Source: Patescibacteria group bacterium UBA1449
Lineage (GTDB): Bacteria; Patescibacteriota; Microgenomatia; UBA1400; UBA1449
DNA: 5,304 nt
Direction: 5' to 3'
Assembly (NCBI GenBank): GCA_002335355.1
Contig: DCTD01000025.1
Span: 6,232-11,535 of the forward strand
Shown: piece after piece, positions 1-4,862 of the stretch
How the letters are laid out: each line of letters starts with the position of its first letter
Position numbering within the stretch: the first letter of the stretch is position 1
Program-made: the position numbers and the translations under genes
The notes under the pieces: generated by a model
What the model was told of the DNA's origin: nothing
The model's database searches: none
Seen by the model: the letters and a program-made list of their open reading frames with translations, nothing else

Positions 1-668
1 TCCTCGGCCCAGGCAATCCCCTGTTCTTTATACCCAATCTCGTTATAGCCTAAAAACGCAAAAGTTGTTCCCTTTACCGTTTTATAAACTGGGCCAGTGG
101 TTCCGGTAACGAGAATATTATTGGTTGATAACAACTCAATGGTTTCTGTAATACCTGCAAAACCATGATTGCCGGCATGATTGTTTGCCAAGTTAACCAC
201 GTCAATTCCAGCAAAGGTTAAGCCGGTAATATGTTTAGAACTCCCACAAAAGATCATCCCTGTATCAGTTGGTTGGCAAGAAGTACGTAAAGGTGCTTCT
301 AGATTAGCAAAGGTTATGTCGGCTGCCTTTAAAACCTCACCAGTCTTGGCAAATGGCCAGGTAAAGTCACCGGCTTTTAAGGTCGAGACATTGACTGAAC
401 GGGCTGGAATGATATCTCCAGTGGCAAGTAAGACAATGGCACGACGGTCATTATCCAGAGAGGTTTCTGGGTATGGACTAAAGATTTGCTCTAAAGTCAG
501 TGGTTTTGGTGAGGGTTGAGACTTATGAGAACTTTCAAAAGTTTCTTGACCTTGGCTCGTTACTGGTTTGTTTAGTTGTAGTCTTGGTTTACTTGATAAG
601 CTAAACAAGCATATGTAACTGGCGAGTAGAAGAAAAAAGAGAGAAACTAAGAAGTATATTTTCCTCAT
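1..668 (-). CDS. CapA-family (PGA_cap) membrane-anchored protein, C-terminus missing
   Basis: The minus strand encodes 222 visible residues in one open frame that leaves the window at base 1. Residues about 4-24 form a hydrophobic segment without a lipobox, so it is probably an N-terminal anchor with the rest outside the membrane. A Ser/Pro/Gln-rich linker (about 30-70) follows. The CapA-type fold then starts with ATGDIIPAR (82-90, metal-site Asp85), FANLEAPL (120-127) and NLANNHAGNHG (159-169). Family members are calcineurin-like metallophosphatase relatives first known from poly-gamma-glutamate capsule synthesis; most have no proven substrate, and no pgsB/C partner is visible here. Cys131 and Cys141 could form a disulfide. 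The family usually has Asp where this protein has Asn167. ATG at 668 is preferred because it directly precedes the basic-hydrophobic N-terminus; an in-frame ATG at 692 would add eight residues. Family assignment is firm, function is not. Confidence 0.9.
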   Translation of the reverse strand, partial: MRKIYFLVSLFFLLLASYICLFSLSSKPRLQLNKPVTSQGQETFESSHKSQPSPKPLTLEQIFSPYPETSLDNDRRAIVLLATGDIIPARSVNVSTLKAGDFTWPFAKTGEVLKAADITFANLEAPLRTSCQPTDTGMIFCGSSKHITGLTFAGIDVVNLANNHAGNHGFAGITETIELLSTNNILVTGTTGPVYKTVKGTTFAFLGYNEIGYKEQGIAWAE

Positions 669-678
669 ATTTATATTT

Positions 679-684
679 AGTATA
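679..684 (-). promoter_or_regulatory. Putative -10 box (TATACT) for CapA-like gene
   Basis: On the minus strand TATACT lies ten bases before the ATG at 668, so transcription would begin within a few bases of the start codon and leave almost no leader. An AGGAG lies at 689-685, about 16 bases from that ATG, which is far for a ribosome binding site and would fall upstream of the inferred transcript start. TATTAT at 710-705 is an alternative -10 that would serve the upstream in-frame ATG at 692. Confidence 0.45.
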
Positions 685-714
685 CTCCTCATGAGCGGTT
701 GATCATAATAGTAG

Positions 715-720
715 TATACT
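715..720 (+). promoter_or_regulatory. Putative -10 box (TATACT) for thpR, leaderless start
   Basis: TATACT ends eight bases before the ATG at 729, the distance expected between a -10 box and the transcription start, so the mRNA would start at or next to the start codon. No Shine-Dalgarno sequence precedes this ATG. No clear -35 is visible; TTGATC at 699-704 is only ten bases from the -10, too close to be used normally. Confidence 0.5.
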
Positions 721-728
721 ATAGGTAC

Positions 729-1283
729 ATGCGTGCTTTCATTTGTCTTGAACTAGGTGCCGAAACAAAACAGGAAATAAAAGAAGTTCAACAAGCGCTT
801 CGGTGGTCTGCTCTTTCGGGGATCAGATGGGTTCGGCCGGAAAACTATCATATTATCTTGGCTTTTTTTGAAGATATTAACCCCTCCCAAATTCCTTGTA
901 TTGATTCAGTGTTGCAGGACACCGTAAAACAGCGGCATGCTATTGATTTGTCGGTGTCAAAAGTGGGAGGCCTCCCAAAAGATAACCGAGCCCGGATTGT
1001 TGTCCTAGAGGTTGGTGGTGAAGTAAAAAAGTTAAAAGCCTTAGTTAAGAAGCTTAGGCAGGGGCTAGAATGCGCCCATATTGTCTATGACAAAAAACCG
1101 TTTATTCCTCATATCACCTTAGGAAGAAGCCGAAATCCAATTAACTTAGTATTAAAACTTGGAACAGGTTTACAAATTACTCAAAAAGACTTTTCTGTAT
1201 CCCGGATAACCCTGTTTTCCAGTGAGATAACAACGACTGGTTCAGTATATACGCAACTAACAACTCGCTTCTTAGTTTCCTGA
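729..1283 (+). CDS. thpR: RNA 2',3'-cyclic phosphodiesterase (ThpR/LigT, 2H superfamily), altered first motif
   Basis: The 184-residue product has the usual length and layout of the bacterial ThpR/LigT family, cytoplasmic enzymes that open 2',3'-cyclic phosphate ends of RNA to 2'-phosphate. The N-terminus MRAFICLEL matches the family's first strand, which is why ATG 729 is chosen over the upstream in-frame start at 699; that longer version would only add a tail encoded by promoter sequence. The second catalytic motif is intact: PHITLGR, with His128 and Thr130. The first is YHIILAFF: His41 is present, but the position that is normally Thr (or Ser) is Ile43. The C-terminal strand pattern RITLFSSE (159-166) followed by GSVYTQL (171-177) is typical. 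Both catalytic His are kept, so hydrolysis may survive, but phosphate contacts should differ. The gene stands alone behind its own promoter. Confidence 0.92.
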   Translation: MRAFICLELGAETKQEIKEVQQALRWSALSGIRWVRPENYHIILAFFEDINPSQIPCIDSVLQDTVKQRHAIDLSVSKVGGLPKDNRARIVVLEVGGEVKKLKALVKKLRQGLECAHIVYDKKPFIPHITLGRSRNPINLVLKLGTGLQITQKDFSVSRITLFSSEITTTGSVYTQLTTRFLVS

Positions 1284-1364
1284 TAGTCTACAAAGTGACA
1301 TAGAAACGGTAGCTTGCTTACACTCCTCTAACCGATCTTTCATTTAACCCTTACCCTGTCTTCC
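1284..1364. other. Spacer after thpR, no gene or hairpin terminator seen
   Basis: These bases follow the TGA of thpR and precede the next promoter. I find no hairpin followed by a T-run and no plausible small gene. The stretch 1322-1364 is strikingly pyrimidine-rich on the plus strand (CTCCTCT, TTACCC, CCTGTCTTCC), but no function can be assigned. Confidence 0.5.
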
Positions 1365-1370
1365 TATACT
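1365..1370 (+). promoter_or_regulatory. Putative -10 box (TATACT) for PepSY-like gene
   Basis: TATACT is the same hexamer found upstream of thpR and the CapA-like gene. It predicts a transcript start near 1377 and a leader of about 20 bases, just long enough to include the Shine-Dalgarno sequence at 1387-1395. A weak -35 candidate, TTTAAC, lies at 1343-1348 with a 16-base spacer. Confidence 0.5.
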
Positions 1371-1386
1371 CGTTTTAAAGATACAG

Positions 1387-1395
1387 AAAGGAGGG
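1387..1395 (+). promoter_or_regulatory. Strong Shine-Dalgarno site (AAAGGAGGG)
   Basis: AAAGGAGGG is an almost ideal match to the 16S rRNA 3' end. Its GGAGG core ends four bases before the ATG at 1399 and fixes the start of the PepSY-like gene. It is the only strong Shine-Dalgarno sequence at a gene start in this window. Confidence 0.85.
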
Positions 1396-1398
1396 TAT

Positions 1399-2058
1399 AT
1401 GAACTCACCACAACTCCGTTTTTCACCGGCAAGTATTCTTGTAGGAATACTCTTACTGCCAGTTGCCATTGGGTTAGGAACAGTGGAATCATATCATCTA
1501 AAACCAACACTGTCTCTAGTGAGCCAAACAGAAAACCATGAAGCGGCAATGATGACATCGATTCAAGCAGCTCAAGCTGCGTATGCAGAGATAGTTAAGA
1601 CGGTGCCTAACGCAGTTCTCCAAAGACTTGAAGCCCGGTCAAATAATTTAGACAGTAATTGGGAAGAGACAGATGCTGCCTCGAACTGGGTTGCTACCTA
1701 TACAGATGAAGACCACCAGCAAACAATAAAGGTTCATGTGGCTTTGGAAAGAGTGGAAGTGGATACTAACGGTCAACCTACATTAATTCCAAAAGTATCA
1801 GATGCTATTCCGAAAGATGTTCCCAAAATCAGTATGTCTCAGGCCGCTCAAGTAGCTCTACTATTTGGGGCTCCAGCAGACCAAATACCAACCGTTAAGT
1901 ATATGATTGACAGCCCACGGTACACGTTATCCGGGAAACCAGTCTGGGAACTCCAATATCTAACTAGTGGCAAGATATTTGTTATCGATGCTATGTCTGG
2001 TGATATTGTTGAGCAGATCAATCTGATTGATTACTTGGGAGAGCTTCAAAGTGTCTAA
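1399..2058 (+). CDS. Single-pass membrane protein with C-terminal PepSY-like domain
   Basis: The 219-residue product has a short polar N-terminus, one hydrophobic segment (about 11-29) and a long soluble region that should lie outside the membrane. No lipobox is seen. Residues about 144-207 read like a PepSY domain: an initial helix ISMSQAAQVALLFG (144-157), then PVWELQYLTSGKIFVIDAMS (181-200), and GDIVEQ (201-206), matching the family pattern of strands ending in a 'vDA.tG.i' turn. PepSY domains occur in propeptides of secreted peptidases, where they inhibit, and in many orphan envelope proteins of unknown role. Residues about 50-125 have a similar helix-then-strands order (helix about 52-66, WVATYTDED, TIKVHVALE) and may be a second, degenerate copy. 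No peptidase gene adjoins it. A specific function cannot be given. The start is fixed by the strong Shine-Dalgarno site. Confidence 0.8.
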   Translation: MNSPQLRFSPASILVGILLLPVAIGLGTVESYHLKPTLSLVSQTENHEAAMMTSIQAAQAAYAEIVKTVPNAVLQRLEARSNNLDSNWEETDAASNWVATYTDEDHQQTIKVHVALERVEVDTNGQPTLIPKVSDAIPKDVPKISMSQAAQVALLFGAPADQIPTVKYMIDSPRYTLSGKPVWELQYLTSGKIFVIDAMSGDIVEQINLIDYLGELQSV

Positions 2059-2088
2059 ACGTTACGTTTGTGTAACCTATCCAATCAC

Positions 2089-2097
2089 TGGTATTAT
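2089..2097 (+). promoter_or_regulatory. Putative extended -10 (TGGTATTAT) for the PIG-L gene, leaderless start
   Basis: TATTAT at 2092-2097 matches the -10 consensus at five of six positions, is preceded by TGG (the TGn extension), and ends six bases before the ATG at 2104. Transcription would therefore start at or very near the start codon. A weak -35 candidate, TTGTGT, lies at 2068-2073 with an 18-base spacer. No Shine-Dalgarno sequence precedes the ATG; GGA at 2098-2100 is too short and too close. Confidence 0.5.
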
Positions 2098-2103
2098 GGA
2101 TGC

Positions 2104-2808
2104 ATGAAAATCATGGTTGTCATGCCACATCCTGATGACGAAGCTTTTTCCGTTTCAGGGACCATTAAACGTCTTACCCAAGCTGGACATGCCGTGGTGC
2201 TTGTTGAAACTACAGATGGATCTGCAGGACAAGTGCATCCAGATGCTTCTCAAAAGCTTACAGAACTTGGATCAGTTAAGGCTCTGCGAAGGGAAGAATT
2301 GAAACAGTCAGCTACGGTTTTAGGTATTAACTCTATTCGCTATCTGGACAGACAAGACGGTTCACTAACCAATGGTGATGTTATGGATAATGCCTTGGTT
2401 AATCAAATTGCAGATATACTTACCAAAGAAACCCCTGATGTGGTGATTGCCTACGATCATACCGGTATTTCCTGGCACATTGATCACGTCGTCACGTCAC
2501 TGTCTACTGCTAAAGCCTGTTTAGAAACAAGGGTTGCAGATAAAGTATTTCTGGTTACCCGGCCGCCTAGCTTGAAGTTGCGGTATGAGTATGTGGTTGA
2601 GGTCCGGTTTCCGATCACCCACTGTGTTGACATCACTTCGGTAGTTGAGTTTAAAAGACAAGCTCTCATGGCTCATCTCTCACAAAAGTATGACTGGGAA
2701 CGCTTTTTTGCCCGTCAGGATAACCCCTCTTTAAAGACAGAATACTTTAATCTATCTCAGGATAATGGCAGGAGTGAGGAGATTTTTACGTTCTTTAAAC
2801 CAGTATAA
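2104..2808 (+). CDS. PIG-L/LmbE family zinc-dependent deacetylase
   Basis: The 234-residue product shows the hallmarks of the PIG-L (LmbE) fold, which removes N-acetyl groups from GlcNAc-type sugars or related conjugates using one zinc ion. The first motif MPHPDDEAF (7-15) supplies His9 and Asp12 as zinc ligands and Asp11 as the likely general base. TTDGSAG (36-42) and YLDRQDGSL (80-88) are the usual following loops. The second metal motif is WHIDHVV (124-130), with His125 and His128 and Ile where the family often has Pro. The length is typical and all key residues are present, so it is probably active. There is no signal peptide, so it is cytoplasmic. The start at 2104 gives the standard N-terminus MKIMVVMPHPDDE; a TTG start at 2068 would add 12 unlike residues. 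The substrate is unknown: mycothiol, bacillithiol, GPI and antibiotic pathways all use this family, and no partner gene is visible. Confidence 0.93.
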   Translation: MKIMVVMPHPDDEAFSVSGTIKRLTQAGHAVVLVETTDGSAGQVHPDASQKLTELGSVKALRREELKQSATVLGINSIRYLDRQDGSLTNGDVMDNALVNQIADILTKETPDVVIAYDHTGISWHIDHVVTSLSTAKACLETRVADKVFLVTRPPSLKLRYEYVVEVRFPITHCVDITSVVEFKRQALMAHLSQKYDWERFFARQDNPSLKTEYFNLSQDNGRSEEIFTFFKPV

Positions 2809-2813
2809 AAAAA
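2807..2813 (-). terminator. Weak candidate terminator T-run after the phosphorylase gene
   Basis: The ten-base gap between the two converging genes is A-rich on the plus strand, giving a run of seven T on the minus strand just after the phosphorylase stop codon (CTTTCTTTTTTT). Only very short potential stems precede it (for example CTAT/ATAG around the stop codon), so this is not a convincing intrinsic terminator. No T-run serves the plus-strand PIG-L gene. Confidence 0.25.
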
Positions 2814-2818
2814 GAAAG

Positions 2819-4459
2819 CTATGAATAGAGTTTTTCCTTGTACTCATTGAGCATCCTGGTAGTACTGAATTGCTTGGAGAGCTCAATGGACTTTTTCATC
2901 CGCCCTACCCATTCTTCAGGGACTCCCTGGGCATTCCGGTTGTAGTGCAGAGGGACGATTTCGTTTTCTACTACGTTATAGAAAGAGTTGGCGATGTTGT
3001 TGGGGTCAAGTACCCAACCAATTCCGTTCCAATCCACTTCATGAGCCCAACCGTCATTAACGGTGCATTGCAATACTCCGTTACTGATTGCTTTCATGCC
3101 TGAAGTACCGCTGGCTTCCTGACCAAAAACGGGAGTATTAAGCCAAACATCCGAGCCTTTAACCAGCATTTGGGCAACCTCGATAGAATAGTTAGGGATA
3201 AACAGGGCAAAACCGTTGAGTTCGTTTTGCATGTAGTGAATGACTTCCTGAAGGAGCATTTTCGCTGGTACGTCTTTAACGTGGGCTTTACCGGCAATCA
3301 GCAACTGAACCGGTCGCTCACTGTTACGGATAATAGCTTGGAGATGCTTGATATCACTAAAGAGTTCATGAACCCGTTTGTACGTGGCAATTCTCCGGGC
3401 CCAAGAGATTACCAGCCGGTTAGGATCGTATCCAAAGCCAGTGTGTTGTTGGACATAGTTCATCAATTCATTTTTTTTCCGCTGATGAACAAGCCACACA
3501 CCACTTCCCTCTTTGTTACAGTCACGGATTTCCGGGTCCTGCCAGGTAGGCATGTGAACGCCGTTCGTTACTCCAACCCAGTTGTACTGTGGCCAGTGCT
3601 CTTTAGATAACTGGTAATGTAATTGGCTAACACCGGAAGCTTTACGGGAAGTGTTTAATGCAAATCGAGTCATGACAAAGTGATCGGAAATATCCTCGAC
3701 ACCAGGGCTTAGAAGCGCATCGATACTGATACCCATTTTATCGGCATAGTATTGGCCATAGGTTTTTAGTAGATGAATGTTGTAGCTTTCATTCCCAGCG
3801 GTAACCAGCGTGTGATTGGTGTAGACCGTCTTACTTTTTGCAAGAGCTGCTGCTTCCTCATAACTCATACCATGACCATCCATGTAGCTGCGGATGAGTT
3901 GCCAGTGCAAAAATGCCGGCCGTCCCTCGTTGACGTGGTATAACGCCGGATGAATGTCTAAACGATGTAAGAGTTTTACTCCTCCTATCCCCAAGATGAG
4001 CTGTTGTTTCATCAAGGACTCATCAGTTCCTGAATAAAAAGCATGGGTGATACTCCGTTCCTGAGCTAAATTCTGGTCGGTTTCGGTATCCAGCAGGTAT
4101 AGAACAACATTATTTTTAATCGTCTTTTTCCAGCACCGGGCCCAGACATCGATTTGGGTTAAGTGGACTTTAATAAACAGAGGCATCTCATCCACGTAAA
4201 CATGTTCAAAACCCAGTGTCAGGGGGTCAACATCCAGGTTAACTTCTTGCTGCATTCCCTCAGGTGTAATCTGTTGGATAGCTCCCTCCCCTCGGTACAG
4301 CAATCCCACTGCAACCATGGGAAAGTTTTGATCGGCAGCTTCTTTGATCGTATCACCAGCGAGCACTCCTAACCCCCCAGCATAAAGAGGAAGATTGGCT
4401 TGGATGCCGTATTCAGCGCAAAAGTACGCAACAGGGTTTTTGGTAGATATTTCGGGCAT
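2819..4459 (-). CDS. glgP: Alpha-glucan phosphorylase, short form (GT35)
   Basis: This 546-residue enzyme uses pyridoxal phosphate to split alpha-1,4-glucans with phosphate, releasing glucose-1-phosphate in the cytoplasm. The N-terminus goes straight into the family core AYFCAEYGI (11-19) and YAGGLGVLAGD (26-36), so the DUF3417-type N-terminal domain of longer relatives (about 700-850 residues) is absent. Conserved active-site blocks are TNHTLVTAGNE (214-224, His216), WARRIATYKR (353-362, Arg356 and Lys361) and QEASGTSGMK (447-456), with Glu448 and the PLP-binding Lys456. The GKAH motif (390-393) is followed by VKD rather than P.D, and the usual NEGH/NDTH motif reads NEGR (177-180). All main catalytic residues are present, so activity is expected. 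ATG 4459 is the first start after an in-frame TAA and has no Shine-Dalgarno sequence. It converges on the PIG-L gene with ten bases between the stops. By homology it is of the TIGR02094 type rather than the classical MalP/GlgP type. Confidence 0.95.
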   Translation of the reverse strand: MPEISTKNPVAYFCAEYGIQANLPLYAGGLGVLAGDTIKEAADQNFPMVAVGLLYRGEGAIQQITPEGMQQEVNLDVDPLTLGFEHVYVDEMPLFIKVHLTQIDVWARCWKKTIKNNVVLYLLDTETDQNLAQERSITHAFYSGTDESLMKQQLILGIGGVKLLHRLDIHPALYHVNEGRPAFLHWQLIRSYMDGHGMSYEEAAALAKSKTVYTNHTLVTAGNESYNIHLLKTYGQYYADKMGISIDALLSPGVEDISDHFVMTRFALNTSRKASGVSQLHYQLSKEHWPQYNWVGVTNGVHMPTWQDPEIRDCNKEGSGVWLVHQRKKNELMNYVQQHTGFGYDPNRLVISWARRIATYKRVHELFSDIKHLQAIIRNSERPVQLLIAGKAHVKDVPAKMLLQEVIHYMQNELNGFALFIPNYSIEVAQMLVKGSDVWLNTPVFGQEASGTSGMKAISNGVLQCTVNDGWAHEVDWNGIGWVLDPNNIANSFYNVVENEIVPLHYNRNAQGVPEEWVGRMKKSIELSKQFSTTRMLNEYKEKLYS

Positions 4460-4485
4460 GAGCAGGACAAATTACTTACATAGAA

Positions 4486-4515
4486 AGCATAGCATTTATT
4501 GAAGAAATATGGCAA
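4486..4515 (-). promoter_or_regulatory. Putative promoter of glgP (TTGCCA - 18 - TATGCT)
   Basis: On the minus strand TTGCCA (4515-4510) matches the -35 consensus at five of six positions and is followed after 18 bases by TATGCT (4491-4486), which has a TGC extension directly upstream. Transcription would start near 4479, about 20 bases before the phosphorylase ATG. The predicted leader contains no Shine-Dalgarno sequence. The 100-base gap 4460-4559 holds nothing else I can identify. Confidence 0.5.
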
Positions 4516-4559
4516 GAGAAGAATGAGTAAGGAAATAGAGATCGGGTTATCCTATTGTT

Positions 4560-4856
4560 TTAAGACTTTTTTCTGTTTTTAAAATTTTCATTACTCGTTT
4601 TCAACTTGATACAACCTCTGCAGAATGCCTCTCTCTTCTTTTCAGGAATTAACTCGAAAATAACTTCAGCAACATGTTCGAATGAGGCCAGGTCATCTGG
4701 TGAGCAGTTACTAGTAAAACGTGAGGCCAGTTCATTGACGATCTTAGTTGGGATTCCAAAATATCTTATTGAAATATCTGAACTCTCAAACAATAACCAT
4801 TCAATTCTTTGACAAAACGGATAATCTTGTTCTGCTCCGTTTTCCTTTCTGTTCAT
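4560..4856 (-). CDS. Unrecognised 98-residue protein downstream of gnd
   Basis: I do not recognise a family. The frame starts six bases after the gnd stop codon on the same strand, so it is probably co-transcribed and translated by coupling; no Shine-Dalgarno sequence precedes the ATG (TCTCCT only). The product has no membrane segment or signal peptide. It reads as mostly helical and charged, with blocks such as FCQRIEWLLFES (14-25), IPTKIVNELASRF (35-47) and HVAEVIFELIPEKKREAF (61-78), and a basic Asn/Lys-rich tail (83-98). Cysteines sit at 15, 51, 79 and 82; the last two form CRGC (79-82), a possible half metal site, but no second CxxC is present. The regular helix pattern and tight spacing favour a real gene. 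A shorter frame on the opposite strand of this stretch is less likely. Confidence 0.6.
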   Translation of the reverse strand: MNRKENGAEQDYPFCQRIEWLLFESSDISIRYFGIPTKIVNELASRFTSNCSPDDLASFEHVAEVIFELIPEKKREAFCRGCIKLKTSNENFKNRKKS

Positions 4857-4862
4857 AGGAGA

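Larger units (their letters stand above)
669..728. promoter_or_regulatory. Divergent promoter region between CapA-like gene and thpR
   Basis: This 60-base AT-rich gap separates two genes that point away from each other, so it must carry initiation signals for both. It contains four short perfect palindromes: AGTATACT (679-686), CTCATGAG (688-695), TGATCA (700-705) and AGTATACT again (713-720). Because AGTATACT is self-complementary, each copy offers a TATACT -10 box on both strands. No good -35 element is visible 16-18 bases upstream of either preferred -10. Use as a regulator-binding operator is possible but unproven. Confidence 0.6.

Noticed and set aside
181..519. 112-residue plus-strand open frame
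   Set aside because: It lies wholly antisense to the CapA-like gene, whose frame carries clear family motifs (GDIIPAR, NLANNHAG); the plus-strand product resembles nothing.
699..728. Longer thpR start at 699
   Set aside because: The added ten residues are encoded by the promoter palindrome region and -10 box, while MRAFICLEL at 729 is the normal ThpR N-terminus.
1284..1364. Possible hairpin terminator or small RNA after thpR
   Set aside because: Around GTAGCTTGCTTAC the arms do not pair properly and no T-run follows; no stable fold could be drawn by eye.
1364..1558. 64-residue minus-strand open frame
   Set aside because: It is antisense to the promoter, Shine-Dalgarno site and membrane segment of the PepSY-like gene and has no independent support.
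2068..2103. TTG start adding 12 residues to the PIG-L protein
   Set aside because: The extension (MCNLSNHWYYGC) is unlike the family, covers the extended -10 element, and the ATG at 2104 gives the standard N-terminus.
3170..3610. 146-residue plus-strand open frame
   Set aside because: It is the antisense shadow of the glucan phosphorylase, whose conserved blocks WARRIATYKR and TNGVH are encoded on the other strand there.
4606..4812. 68-residue plus-strand open frame opposite the small unknown gene
   Set aside because: It is shorter, has no ribosome binding site or promoter, and the minus-strand frame sits at operon-like distance from gnd.
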